A stretch of DNA of 28,029 bases from Methanobacteriota archaeon (GCA_024860865.1 JACRDV010000008.1:1-28029), one strand, 5' to 3'. Counted from the first letter of the stretch, positions 9,163-16,804 are shown. Notes: a model not told the origin generated them from the letters alone. Numbers and translations are program-made.

Positions 9163-9265
9163 ATTATTCGACATTCAAAAATTTAATCTTTTATTTTCTT
9201 CATAATCATTTTTTATGAGACAAGAAAATTATAAAATTTTTAAAAATATCTTTAGATTTGGAGTT

Positions 9266-9937
9266 CTATGTTCGAGCAAGTGTTTTAACTAATCGTGGAA
9301 GTCCAAAGAGTAAGAGCAATAGAATTGATATGAAAAGTATTACAAGCAGAATATCGACCCAATAAGTAATAAGTGCAACTTCGTAAACCTCTTGTGGAGC
9401 TCTAGTCGCTTCACCCTCACCTAATCCTTTTTGAAAGGGTAGCGCAATCGAAGATGGAATTACAAATTTAGAACTGATTTTAGCATATAGGTTCCATATT
9501 TCTAAGCCTAAGGCACTGGCAATTATTGCTGAGACTATGCCGCGAATTGTATTAATTCGTCTCCCAAGATGACCTGTAATTATCGCTGCCAAATCGCGTT
9601 CTAGTTTAGCTCTTTCTTCCGCAGTTAAGTTGAGGTTATCTGGCAGCCAGACCAGACCGAGCTTAGTAGCGCTGTAATATTTCTCTCTTCTATCTCCGAA
9701 CTCTCTTTTCACTTCCTCAACTAAGTTTAATTTCATTAAGCGCTCGATATGCCAAAAAATAGTTGAAGGGGCTAAATTCATTTCATTTGAAAGCTGAGTC
9801 AGCGATTTTTCTTGCTTAAGTGCAGTTAGAATTTGTTGGCCAGCTCCGCTCATTATCTCTTTAATTGCATTTTTCTTTTCATTATCGAATCCGTTGATTA
9901 ATGAGATTGCTGGTTCATTCTTTCGAGAATTAGCCAT
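9266..9937 (-). CDS. Winged helix-turn-helix regulator (ArsR-like) with C-terminal membrane segments
   Basis: In this 223-residue protein, residues about 25-95 form an ArsR-type winged helix: ILTALKQEKSLTQLSNEMNL, the recognition helix APSTIFWHIERLMKL, and the wing REFGDRREKYYSATKLG. Residues about 133-155 are moderately hydrophobic and 192-216 strongly so (LLVILFISILLLLLFG), so the protein is probably tethered to the membrane by one or two helices. Membrane-anchored one-component regulators of this design are common in archaea. ATG is preceded by AGAGGA, eight bases upstream. It is divergent from the small gene at 10064, and the palindrome at 9993-10011 between them is its likely binding site. 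It probably regulates the SIMPL-protein side of the locus and itself. Confidence 0.8.
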   Translation of the reverse strand: MANSRKNEPAISLINGFDNEKKNAIKEIMSGAGQQILTALKQEKSLTQLSNEMNLAPSTIFWHIERLMKLNLVEEVKREFGDRREKYYSATKLGLVWLPDNLNLTAEERAKLERDLAAIITGHLGRRINTIRGIVSAIIASALGLEIWNLYAKISSKFVIPSSIALPFQKGLGEGEATRAPQEVYEVALITYWVDILLVILFISILLLLLFGLPRLVKTLART

Positions 9938-9992
9938 TATTTTTCCTCTGTGCTAATTTTGTTTCGAGAGAATATAATTATTTTTATGATTG

Positions 9993-10011
9993 TTTCGATA
10001 AATCATCGAAA
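9993..10011. promoter_or_regulatory. Palindromic operator candidate in a divergent promoter
   Basis: TTTCGAT and ATCGAAA form a perfect 7-bp inverted repeat around the five bases AAATC. It lies in the 126-bp divergent gap between the winged-helix regulator and the small gene at 10064, just upstream of a TATA-like AATATATC at 10024-10032. Half-sites recur at 9962-9967 (TTTCGA) and at 10388-10394 (ATCGAAA) shortly before the SIMPL gene, which suggests one regulator acting on all three promoters. Confidence 0.5.
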
Positions 10012-10063
10012 TACTAAGTAAAGAGAATATATCTAGTCAGCAACGATATTATTGGGTGAGGAA

Positions 10064-10333
10064 ATGGGAGCAATTGGCTCTACTATTGCATTCATTCATG
10101 GGAAGAAAGAAATTTTTCAAGAAATCAAAAATAATCCGCAAAGACACATTATTTTCTTTTTGCTCGGTATAATTATATTTAGTGCTGAAGAGGTTCTGGA
10201 TATGCCCGAGGAAATCGAAGAAGTAACTATCTGCAGGGATGGAAAGGAGTTTTCAAAAATAACCAAGTTGACGAGAGAACAATCGGAAACGATCAAAGCC
10301 CTTAAAGTTATGGGGGTGTTTCAATCTTTGTAG
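10064..10333 (+). CDS. Small protein of unknown function
   Basis: This protein of about 89 residues is not recognised. It has one hydrophobic stretch in the first half (IIFFLLGIIIFS, near residues 35-46) flanked by charged sequence. Its C-terminal half is acidic and helical, and VTICRDGKEFSKITKLTREQSETIKAL hints at a small regulatory or winged-helix-like fold without enough to name it. I prefer the ATG at 10064, which has GGTGAGG immediately upstream in a short leader, over the in-frame TTG at 10052. It is divergent from the membrane-anchored regulator, with the palindromic operator between them, and is followed after 79 bp by the SIMPL gene, so co-regulation is likely. Confidence 0.6.
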   Translation: MGAIGSTIAFIHGKKEIFQEIKNNPQRHIIFFLLGIIIFSAEEVLDMPEEIEEVTICRDGKEFSKITKLTREQSETIKALKVMGVFQSL

Positions 10334-10412
10334 TGCCTATACCAGACGCTATTTGTTCTAAATAATAAAATATCGCTAGAAAAGACTATCGAAATAAAAA
10401 AGTGGTGATTCA

Positions 10413-11156
10413 ATGGAGAAAAATTTAAAAATTTTGTTCGTCAGCTTACTTGTTGCCCTACTTCTAGTAGGTGGCTACCTCTCTTCAAGCGTTCTCGATG
10501 GTATAGCTAAAAACGAGACAAAGAAGATAACAGTCTCTGGCACAAGCACAGTCAGAGCCACGCCAGATAACTCTGTGATAAGCTTCGGTATTGTTACGAA
10601 AGGCGACACTGCAAAGGAAGCTATGGATTCAAACGCAGATAAGATGAACAAAGTAATGCAGGCATTGAAAGCGTTGGGAATAGAGGAGAAGTATATCCAG
10701 ACGACCGGCATAAGTCTTTATCCAGAGTACGAATATCCGAAACCAGAATCTACTGAGAAGCCAAGAATCATTGGCTATGTGGCGACAAATAGGTTGACTG
10801 TTACAATAGTAAAAATAAGCAGCACAGGTGATGTTATAGACAGAGTTGTTGAAGCTGGCGTTAATCAAATTGACGGAATATACTTCAAACTTAGCGATGA
10901 GCGTGCAGAAACCCTAAGAATTGAAGCTTTGGAAAAAGCTGTGGCTAACGCAAAAGTCAAGGCAGATGCTATAGCTAAGGCGCTTAACACGAAAATAACA
11001 GCTACCTTGCAAGTTACGGAATCTGGAGAATATTTCCCACCAATACCGATCTCACGCGGTTATGGGATTGAAGAACTCAAAGGTTCTACCACGCCAGTGT
11101 CACCAGGTGAACTCGAGGTAAGAGCGAGCGTGCAAGTAACGTATGTATTTGGGTGA
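10413..11156 (+). CDS. SIMPL domain (DUF541) protein, exported or membrane-anchored
   Basis: This 247-residue protein starts with a lysine-flanked hydrophobic segment (about residues 6-25), acting as signal peptide or anchor. The SIMPL/DUF541 domain covers about residues 36-245: ITVSGTSTVRATPDNSVISFG at the start, a long helix with AMDSNADKMNKVMQALKALG, the YIQTTGISLYPEY strand, and YVATNRLTVTI. The second half has the helical segment AVANAKVKADAIAKALN and ends in alternating strands. DUF541 proteins are periplasmic or extracytoplasmic and often linked to envelope stress, but the molecular role is not established. ATG is preceded by GGTG at a good distance. An ATCGAAA half-site at 10388 matches the operator at 9993, suggesting control by the neighbouring regulator. 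Confidence 0.9.
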   Translation: MEKNLKILFVSLLVALLLVGGYLSSSVLDGIAKNETKKITVSGTSTVRATPDNSVISFGIVTKGDTAKEAMDSNADKMNKVMQALKALGIEEKYIQTTGISLYPEYEYPKPESTEKPRIIGYVATNRLTVTIVKISSTGDVIDRVVEAGVNQIDGIYFKLSDERAETLRIEALEKAVANAKVKADAIAKALNTKITATLQVTESGEYFPPIPISRGYGIEELKGSTTPVSPGELEVRASVQVTYVFG

Positions 11157-11186
11157 GCGTGGCAATCAAACTTGCATAAAAATGAA

Positions 11187-11431
11187 GTGAAGCATTTTGC
11201 ATTCCTGTTACATATAATGTGCATTGCCTTCTTGGAGAAGAGAAGCTAAAAAAGCAAATGACTCAAAATATTCGAGGGCAAAAAATAGAATACAGTTTTC
11301 ACATGAATTATTGGGGATAGATATTCTACTCAAAGGAAGTCAAGTAAACTATTGCAAATTTACTTGCAGATTATAAAAAACTCTATCAAATAATTCCAAG
11401 AATTCTGAACGAAAATGTTCTAAAATTTTGA
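11187..11431 (+). pseudogene. Possible decayed open reading frame with two in-frame stops
   Basis: The 307 bases between the SIMPL gene and the HdrB-like gene hold no intact gene. One plus-strand frame is almost fully open from 11187 to 11431, interrupted only by TAG at 11318 and TAA at 11345. It reads, in pieces, KKQMTQNIRGQKIEYSF, then IFYSKEVK, then LLADYKKLYQIIPRIL. Amphipathic, protein-like composition suggests a dead gene, but the stretch is short and chance is possible. No family recognised. Confidence 0.25.
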
Positions 11432-11463
11432 AATTAAACTTTTATTTCTAGTAGCGATAGAGC

Positions 11464-12333
11464 TTAACCAGATGCTTCCTGTATCTTATTAATAAGAGGT
11501 TCGATGTTAACATGATGATACTTAGTACTCGGAAGTTTATGGCCAAAGGAATAATACAATAGTTCAGAAAGAGTTAATATTGGGATATCATATTTTTCTT
11601 TAAAAACAGTTTCTATTCTTCGTTGCTCTAAATCGTATCTCATAAAGCAACTCGGGCAATCAGATATGAGCAAACAATCTGCTCTCTCTTTTATTTCATT
11701 GAGTTTATCGCGAGCCAATAGCAGTCCTTCTTCATCTGCAATGCCCATTAATTCTCCGCCACAACAAGCATTTTTTAAGGAATATTGGATACTGTTGCAA
11801 CCAAGAACCTCAGTAATATAATCTAAGAAGCGAGGGTTAGATGGATTTTCTATTTTTGTGATTGTCTCTTTATCGAAGATATGGCATCCATGATGAACGG
11901 CTAAATTTAACCCCAAAGGTTTTTTTATTTTTTTCTTTATTTTATCCAAATTATCAAGAACCAAATGTAGAAAATGTTTAACTTCAACTTTTTCGTTGTA
12001 CCGCATTCCTGCGACAGATAAGAGTTTATTGATTTGATTCATTTTTTTATAATCCGATAACGCGAGGGATGCATTTTTCAAGGTCCAATAGCATCCATTG
12101 CACAATGTCAACATTTTTTTATTTTTTGCCAAGCAAAGGTTCCTAGCCGCTAGTGCCAGATATGTTTCTTCTCCGAATTGTTTTTTAAAAATTGGAGCAG
12201 GACAACAGCTAGCACCTTCTAAGTCTTCGTATTCTACTTTAAGATCAGCTAAAACAACTCTTGAGGTAAGCTCAATAAATGGAAATAACCTCGGAATCAA
12301 GCAACCGAGAAATAAACTATACAACCTAATCAC
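11464..12333 (-). CDS. hdrB: HdrB-like protein with two CCG domains (heterodisulfide reductase subunit B family)
   Basis: This 289-residue protein, the usual HdrB length, contains two complete CCG motifs that in HdrB each bind a non-cubane [4Fe-4S] cluster. The first is Cys11 - 31 residues - Cys43Cys44 - 33 residues - Cys78xxCys81 (GCLIPR, CCPAPIF, CNGC). The second comprises HHGCH, NACCGGE and DCPSC near residues 150, 190 and 228. HdrB is the catalytic disulfide-reducing subunit of heterodisulfide reductases and also occurs in related complexes that reduce other acceptors. Its start overlaps the preceding small gene by 8 bp, and it is the last gene of the CO dehydrogenase operon. No HdrA or Fe-S HdrC accompanies it, so the electron acceptor is unknown. 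Cytoplasmic; no signal peptide or membrane helix is seen. Confidence 0.85.
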   Translation of the reverse strand: MIRLYSLFLGCLIPRLFPFIELTSRVVLADLKVEYEDLEGASCCPAPIFKKQFGEETYLALAARNLCLAKNKKMLTLCNGCYWTLKNASLALSDYKKMNQINKLLSVAGMRYNEKVEVKHFLHLVLDNLDKIKKKIKKPLGLNLAVHHGCHIFDKETITKIENPSNPRFLDYITEVLGCNSIQYSLKNACCGGELMGIADEEGLLLARDKLNEIKERADCLLISDCPSCFMRYDLEQRRIETVFKEKYDIPILTLSELLYYSFGHKLPSTKYHHVNIEPLINKIQEASG

Positions 12334-12604
12334 GAAATATTCTAAGTATCTTCTCTATCGATTCTGTTTGGATATTGTAGATGTCCTTGAGACTAAGCTC
12401 CTCTCTCATTCTCTTTGTTAACTTTGTGATTTCTCTTATGGCACCTATTTTCCTAAATGTATCCTCTTGTTCGAAAAAACTTGGTTTTAGATTTATTTTT
12501 GCTCCAACAACATATTTTAAAGGTATTGCCGCCTTTCCTCTAAGCGCATCTTGTACCATTTTAGCGCGTTCATATGCTATTCTTCTTTTTTCTTCAATGT
12601 TCAC
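12326..12604 (-). CDS. Small cysteine-free protein in the hdrC position
   Basis: This 92-residue, highly charged, mainly helical protein has no cysteine and no membrane segment. Starting at GTG with AAGGAG eight bases upstream, it follows cooS after one base and overlaps the HdrB-like gene by 8 bp, so it is tightly coupled to both. In methanogens hdrC directly precedes hdrB, and HdrC carries two [4Fe-4S] clusters; this protein occupies that place but cannot bind such clusters. Short stretches such as AAIPLKYVVGAK and FRKIGAIREITKL could be a helical docking or scaffold module, perhaps derived from the C-terminal part of an HdrC. That is inference: I do not recognise a family. Confidence 0.7.
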   Translation of the reverse strand: MNIEEKRRIAYERAKMVQDALRGKAAIPLKYVVGAKINLKPSFFEQEDTFRKIGAIREITKLTKRMREELSLKDIYNIQTESIEKILRIFRD

Positions 12605-12605
12605 T

Positions 12606-14519
12606 TTAGATCTCCTTAGATGTCTTTAAACCTAATTTCGAACGACGTTCATCTATTACAGCAATCAATTTGTCTACAGCCTTTGCTGGATCTGGCTCTA
12701 CAATAAAGTATCCGCCAAAAATGTCTTTGGCCTTTGAAGTTGCTATTTCAGTCACGAGGTTTGAGCCTATTATTGGGGGAACGATTCCTATATGAACTGG
12801 AATACCTAAGCTAACTGCCCAAGTTCCAATCGCAATAGCCTTTTCTGTTAAGGCTTCTGGAGCACAGGCTACAACTGGAAGCGCTTCTGCATCGACACCC
12901 AACTTATCTGCTAAAGCATTTACAATAACCACTGCTCTGCTATTATCTACACAGGAACCGATGTTAAGCACGGGCGGCAATGGTCCATTTAGTCCTGCAG
13001 CTTTACCAACTGCAGTTAAAACAGCCTTTAGCCCTTCTCCAGCATACTTAAAGGTTGCCTCTGGGGACATAAGACCTGCTTTGGCTAAAGCATAGCCTGC
13101 ACAACCAGTTGATAAAATGAGCACATTTTTCTCCAACAATCCTTTGGCCATTGTAACATGAAGCTTGTCTTGAGGCAGTTTTACGTTATTACACCCAGCA
13201 AATAATGCAGCACCTAAAATATTTCCTTTGACAATGTTATCGAGTAATGGCTTTAATGGATCTGATGGATCCACTTTGCTTAGTGCACCAACAATAGCTT
13301 CAACGCTGAAGCCTGCTAAAATCTTTTGTTCATACTTTGGTATGTGAACTTTTGTTTTGTCTCTCTTTTTAAATGCTTCAATAGCAATTTTAATCATTTT
13401 ATTTGTTGCTTCATCTGCATTTTCTGTAGTGAACTCTATGTGCTCTGCTCCTGGAATTTTCGCAATTGGAAATGTAGTGATTAGTTTAGTATGAAAACAA
13501 TCTGCTACTGTAATAAGGCTAGGAGCTATACATTGAACATCTACTATTATTGCATCTAATGCTCCAGTTGCAACAGCCATCTCACTTCCTAAAAAATTTT
13601 GAGCTAAAGGAACTCCATATCTCTCCAAGACTTCATGTCCGGTACAACATATTCCTACTACATTTATGCCTCTGGCTCCGGCAGAACTGGCTTCTTTTTC
13701 TAGTTTCTCAGCTTGCTCAGCAACTTTTGCACTTAATAATGGAACATGCCCATGTACAGCAATATTTACAGAATCTTCTCTTAAGACACCTAAATTTGCT
13801 TTTGAAAAAAGTGGCTTAGGCGTTCCGAATAATATGTCTTGTAAATCAGTTGATATATGAAGTGCAGCGCCGTCTGCCAATGCAACCTTAACTGCTCCCA
13901 ATATTAGATTCACAGGATCTGCATCAACACCCATCGTAGTTCTATGAAGAGATTCAGTAATTGTTAGGTCTAAATTTGGTGGAAGAACGTTTAATCCAGC
14001 AAGCTTTTCAAATCGCTTTTTTGTGGTGTATAGTTGTAGATATTTTGAGTATCCTTCTTGTCTCTGAAATTCTTTCGCAACTTCTTTAGCTAATTCTTTT
14101 AAAACTTCAATTTCGCTTTTTCCTTTAGTTTGAATGCCGAGCCTTTGAGCAAGATTTTCTAGTTTTTGTTTATCCGTAACATTATATCCAGCAGCATGTC
14201 CGTGAGCAATTTTTTCAATTACCTCTAAAACATGCCTTGCATGGTCTATATGAGCAGCAGCCCCACCAGCACATGTCCGGACAAAATTTCGAGCTACTAT
14301 TGTATCTGCAGTTGCTCCACAAACACCTTTTTGTGCCCCTTCTTTAAATGGATCAATTCTACACGGTCCATGCAAACAATTTCTGCAACAAATACCTCTG
14401 AGCCCAAATTCGCATTGAGGTAATTGTGCTTGATACCTATCCCAAAAAGTCTCTATTTTCATTTCCGCTGCAAGAGCAAGCATCTCCTCTACAGCTGGGT
14501 CAATAGTTTTTTCAGACAT
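12606..14519 (-). CDS. cooS: Anaerobic Ni-containing carbon monoxide dehydrogenase catalytic subunit
   Basis: This protein of about 637 residues oxidises CO to CO2 with a NiFe4S4 C-cluster. The N-terminal cysteines for the D and B clusters are present in CEFGLRGICCRNCLHGPC and GVCGA. C-cluster ligands are all visible: the His in HGHVPLL, and cysteines in GICCTGHE, VQCIAPS, AGCNNVK, STGCAGYA and GSCVDNS. This matches monofunctional CooS rather than the CdhA subunit of acetyl-CoA decarbonylase/synthase. I chose the ATG at 14519 because GAGGTG lies six bases upstream; the GTG at 14528 is part of that ribosome binding site. It overlaps the ferredoxin gene by 8 bp (ATGTCTGA). No CooC/nickel-insertion gene, acetyl-CoA synthase or hydrogenase genes are in the window, so the partners are CooF and possibly the HdrB-like protein. 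Confidence 0.96.
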   Translation of the reverse strand: MSEKTIDPAVEEMLALAAEMKIETFWDRYQAQLPQCEFGLRGICCRNCLHGPCRIDPFKEGAQKGVCGATADTIVARNFVRTCAGGAAAHIDHARHVLEVIEKIAHGHAAGYNVTDKQKLENLAQRLGIQTKGKSEIEVLKELAKEVAKEFQRQEGYSKYLQLYTTKKRFEKLAGLNVLPPNLDLTITESLHRTTMGVDADPVNLILGAVKVALADGAALHISTDLQDILFGTPKPLFSKANLGVLREDSVNIAVHGHVPLLSAKVAEQAEKLEKEASSAGARGINVVGICCTGHEVLERYGVPLAQNFLGSEMAVATGALDAIIVDVQCIAPSLITVADCFHTKLITTFPIAKIPGAEHIEFTTENADEATNKMIKIAIEAFKKRDKTKVHIPKYEQKILAGFSVEAIVGALSKVDPSDPLKPLLDNIVKGNILGAALFAGCNNVKLPQDKLHVTMAKGLLEKNVLILSTGCAGYALAKAGLMSPEATFKYAGEGLKAVLTAVGKAAGLNGPLPPVLNIGSCVDNSRAVVIVNALADKLGVDAEALPVVACAPEALTEKAIAIGTWAVSLGIPVHIGIVPPIIGSNLVTEIATSKAKDIFGGYFIVEPDPAKAVDKLIAVIDERRSKLGLKTSKEI

Positions 14520-15021
14520 AGCTAACACCTCTCTTTTTTAGATACGTCTCAATTACTTCTGAGAAAAATTTGTATCTATGATCTTTAGCGATCTCTGCCT
14601 CTTCCCGATATGTTAATGCTTTTGTTGGGCAAGCGTTTACGCATTCTGGCGCACCATCGCATAAATCACACTTATATGCTCTCCCTTCGACTATCTTAAC
14701 TGCACCAAAAGGACATATTACATAGCATAACCTACAACCGATGCAATTAGCCTTGTTTATTTTTATAATGTTTTTTTCTTTAGAAATAGCACCAGTGGGA
14801 CAAATCATCATACATGGCGCTTCCTCACAGTGCTGACATTGAATAGGTAAGGCTCCTCTTTGGTCGCCAAAAACGATCACAGCGGGCTTTACACCTTCAT
14901 CGATTGCTGATGTTACTGATTTTCCCTTAGAATGAAATGCAGCGCAAGCCATTGCGCAAGAAAAACATGCCATGCATCGCGAAATATCCACAGCAAGGAC
15001 GTAAGTTTGACTAAAATTCAT
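14512..15021 (-). CDS. cooF: CooF-like polyferredoxin, electron acceptor of CO dehydrogenase
   Basis: This protein of about 169 residues carries cysteine sets for four [4Fe-4S] clusters: CMACFSCAMAC near the start, CQHCEEAPCMMICP, CIGCRLCYVICP, and CDLCDGAPECVNACP. The order and spacing match the CooF/DMSO-reductase-B type of iron-sulfur protein that accepts electrons from CooS. The gene precedes and overlaps cooS by 8 bp. I prefer the ATG at 15021; a TTG at 15030 would add three residues, and GAG lies at a tolerable distance from both. No signal peptide, so cytoplasmic. It is the first gene of the operon and is divergent from the membrane-protein pair at 15181, with TATA-like GTTTAATATTT near 15110 as a possible promoter. 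Confidence 0.92.
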   Translation of the reverse strand: MNFSQTYVLAVDISRCMACFSCAMACAAFHSKGKSVTSAIDEGVKPAVIVFGDQRGALPIQCQHCEEAPCMMICPTGAISKEKNIIKINKANCIGCRLCYVICPFGAVKIVEGRAYKCDLCDGAPECVNACPTKALTYREEAEIAKDHRYKFFSEVIETYLKKRGVSYV

Positions 15022-15140
15022 TTTAATCAACTCAAGTTTATTGATGTTATGCTACACTAAATTTTTTTCGGAATAAAATTTTGAGAGTATATCAAACGCA
15101 AATATTAAACAATTCAATTGAAGTACTAAATCCAATAGAA

Positions 15141-15176
15141 AAATTTAATATAAAAGCCTAATATTAGAGGTGGCGA
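15141..15176 (+). promoter_or_regulatory. TATA box and ribosome binding site of the membrane-protein operon
   Basis: ATTTAATATAAAAG at 15142-15155 is a good archaeal TATA-type box, and GAGGTGG follows just before the TTG at 15181. Initiation about 25 bases after the box would give a very short leader that just includes the ribosome binding site. Confidence 0.5.
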
Positions 15177-15180
15177 TAGT

Positions 15181-15567
15181 TTGCAAGGTAAAATTTCTGC
15201 TTGGATATTAGTTGTATTGCTAGCTGTAATGGTTGCTCTTTCCGCTTACTATGGGTCACTTTTAATTGTTAATTACTTCCAATTAGAAGGGCGCTATTAT
15301 TGGATGTTTTTTGAGGATTATAGAGCTGCATTATCAATTATTTTCGGAGGAACTGTCTTAACAATTGGAATTCTTATTCGAACAACAAAAGCAAAGCTAA
15401 TTGGATATGGTTTAGCATTAGGTGGAGTATTGATTATAATCCCATCTACAATTCAACTTGTCATGAGAAAGCCAGTTTTGCTAAGATTTGTAGCACTAGC
15501 ATGCGGAATAATCCTATTGAGCTATTTCATTTATAAATACCGAGAAAAATTGGAGACTGAAGCTTGA
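15181..15567 (+). CDS. Four-helix membrane protein of unknown function
   Basis: This 128-residue protein has four predicted membrane helices near residues 6-33, 47-66, 72-92 and 100-118, joined by short loops, and a charged C-terminus (YKYREKLETEA) probably in the cytoplasm. No conserved catalytic motif is visible and I do not recognise a family. TTG is chosen because GAGGTGG lies at the right distance upstream and the first helix starts directly after it. Its stop overlaps the start of the next gene in TTGA, so the two are translationally coupled and likely form a membrane complex or a two-part surface protein. Confidence 0.7.
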   Translation: MQGKISAWILVVLLAVMVALSAYYGSLLIVNYFQLEGRYYWMFFEDYRAALSIIFGGTVLTIGILIRTTKAKLIGYGLALGGVLIIIPSTIQLVMRKPVLLRFVALACGIILLSYFIYKYREKLETEA

Positions 15568-16193
15568 GCAAAATTTTGCAAGGAATTATAATTACTATAA
15601 TAATTGGTGGAGCCCTTTCTGCTATCTTGTTATGGAATATAACTTCTTCAATTAAAGAAGTGAAAGCTGTTGAAGAGTTGGCCCTTACAAAGGCAAAGGA
15701 AGATTTAAAAGTTTTTAAAGAAATTGGTTATACTCCTGCCGAAGCATACTATCAAGAAAGCCCTTATTGGATTTATTGGAAACCATATGAAGCTGAAGCT
15801 GCTAAAAAAGAGAAGGGAATGCACTATATAGAGATTTTTATGAGAGGACCACGAGGCTGGCAGTTTAATGTCCATTGTAAAGTTAAAATGCCAGAAAAAG
15901 AAGTTACTTGGAGCAATTTAACAAAAGCAATGATTATTGCACTTGAATCTGAGAAAATTAGGCCTGAATTAGAGAAGGCAAAGAGAAGAGAATTGCTTGT
16001 TTCAAGCATCCGCTCTACATATAAAACAGAGTCGATTTATGAAGTAGTTTTTGATTTTTCAAATGGAGAAATATATCAGTTTACAGTAGGGGTCAATATA
16101 ATGACAAGAGAAGCTAGCATATTCTCTGAATTGCATAAAGTTTCTGGTCCAACTCCTCCTGCACAGATTTATCCGATACCTTATCGAGATTAA
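15564..16193 (+). CDS. Membrane-anchored protein of unknown function
   Basis: This 209-residue protein has one N-terminal membrane helix (about residues 6-27, IIITIIIGGALSAILLWNI), so the rest is likely extracytoplasmic. The body is lysine- and glutamate-rich with aromatic stretches (SPYWIYWKPYEAE, MRGPRGWQFNVHCKVKMPEK) and ends in beta-like sequence; a single Cys is present. No family recognised. It starts at TTG overlapping the upstream stop by 4 bp and is the partner of the four-helix protein. Its C-terminus ends shortly before the GC-rich island at 16258. Confidence 0.65.
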   Translation: MSKILQGIIITIIIGGALSAILLWNITSSIKEVKAVEELALTKAKEDLKVFKEIGYTPAEAYYQESPYWIYWKPYEAEAAKKEKGMHYIEIFMRGPRGWQFNVHCKVKMPEKEVTWSNLTKAMIIALESEKIRPELEKAKRRELLVSSIRSTYKTESIYEVVFDFSNGEIYQFTVGVNIMTREASIFSELHKVSGPTPPAQIYPIPYRD

Positions 16194-16257
16194 TCAGATG
16201 TAATTTTCATTAACCTTTTCCCAATTTTAAGAGTTCGTAAGGTTTATAGATTGAAAA

Positions 16258-16570
16258 GAAGCTTGTCCTTTGTGACCCAGCCCCTACTGCCATCTCCCGC
16301 AGTGAAAGTGCAAAGCGAGTATGGGCAGAGCAAGGCTTTTTCCTCTTGGGCTCGAAAAGAGACCAGTGTATGGTCTGTAAAGGAGCAACATTGAAAGATC
16401 CATAAGCATCGAAGCAGATCTCACCTTTGGCGACAGAGCGAACCCTGAAGTGGTGGATGTCCGATCCTTTAGCGTTGGAAGGAGACTAATCATTTCTATT
16501 GCGGAGGATGAGAGAGCTGTTCTTATTTTAAGGCACAGCAAAGCTCAGACGTGTTAGAAAGTTTTTTCAA
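16258..16570 (+). ncRNA. GC-rich structured island, candidate non-coding RNA (or decayed foreign gene)
   Basis: The first 75 bases count about 58% G+C, far above the surrounding AT-rich DNA. A TATA-like TTTATA at 16243-16248 lies about 20 bases upstream, and a T-run follows at 16561-16567, which together would define a transcript of about 300 nt. Local stems are ACTGC/GCAGT (16286-16303), AGACCA/TGGTCT (16360-16376) and TCCTT/AAGGA (16465-16483). The two ends can pair: CTTTGTG at 16268 with CAgCAAAG at 16536. I could not find SRP or RNase P RNA hallmarks. Plus-strand frames also read protein-like in two pieces with a frameshift near 16390, so a decayed gene is the main alternative. Confidence 0.35.
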
Positions 16571-16767
16571 ATTGATGTTCATTTAAATTTTGTTTTAGAA
16601 GCCTAAAAAATTACTAATTCTATGTAAACGAGGTATAATGATACTGATTTAATACTAATTTCGTATTCGTAAGTAAAATTTATATTTAAGTATTTCGCAT
16701 TTATTATTAATTTTTTTGTAAAATAGAATACTAAAAAGGGATAAAAAAAGACGAATTTTTATAAAAT
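16571..16767. other. AT-rich intergenic stretch without a recognised gene
   Basis: This low-complexity, AT-rich spacer follows the GC-rich island. It contains TATA-like sequences (for example TTTATATTTAAG near 16679) that could serve the small gene at 16805. No open frame of note. Confidence 0.3.
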
Positions 16768-16797
16768 ATTAAAGAAAGGAGCATTAAAGAAAGGAGC
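16768..16797 (+). repeat. Tandem 15-bp repeat carrying a duplicated ribosome binding site
   Basis: ATTAAAGAAAGGAGC occurs twice in direct succession (16768-16782 and 16783-16797). Each copy contains AAAGGAG; the second copy sits seven bases before the ATG at 16805. The repeat duplicates the Shine-Dalgarno of the small cysteine protein. Confidence 0.8.
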
Positions 16798-16804
16798 AAT
16801 ACTA

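Noticed and set aside
11318-11320. In-frame TAG read as pyrrolysine
   Set aside because: A TAA follows nine codons later and there is no methyltransferase similarity, so decay is simpler.
16284-16541. Minus-strand open frame of 85 codons in the GC-rich island
   Set aside because: No ribosome binding site, Ser/Leu-rich composition, and the opposite strand has the TATA box, T-run and stems; treated as a by-product of the island.
16258-16570. SRP RNA or RNase P RNA
   Set aside because: The size fits, but the SRP helix 8 loop sequence and the RNase P conserved P4 sequences are not found on either strand.
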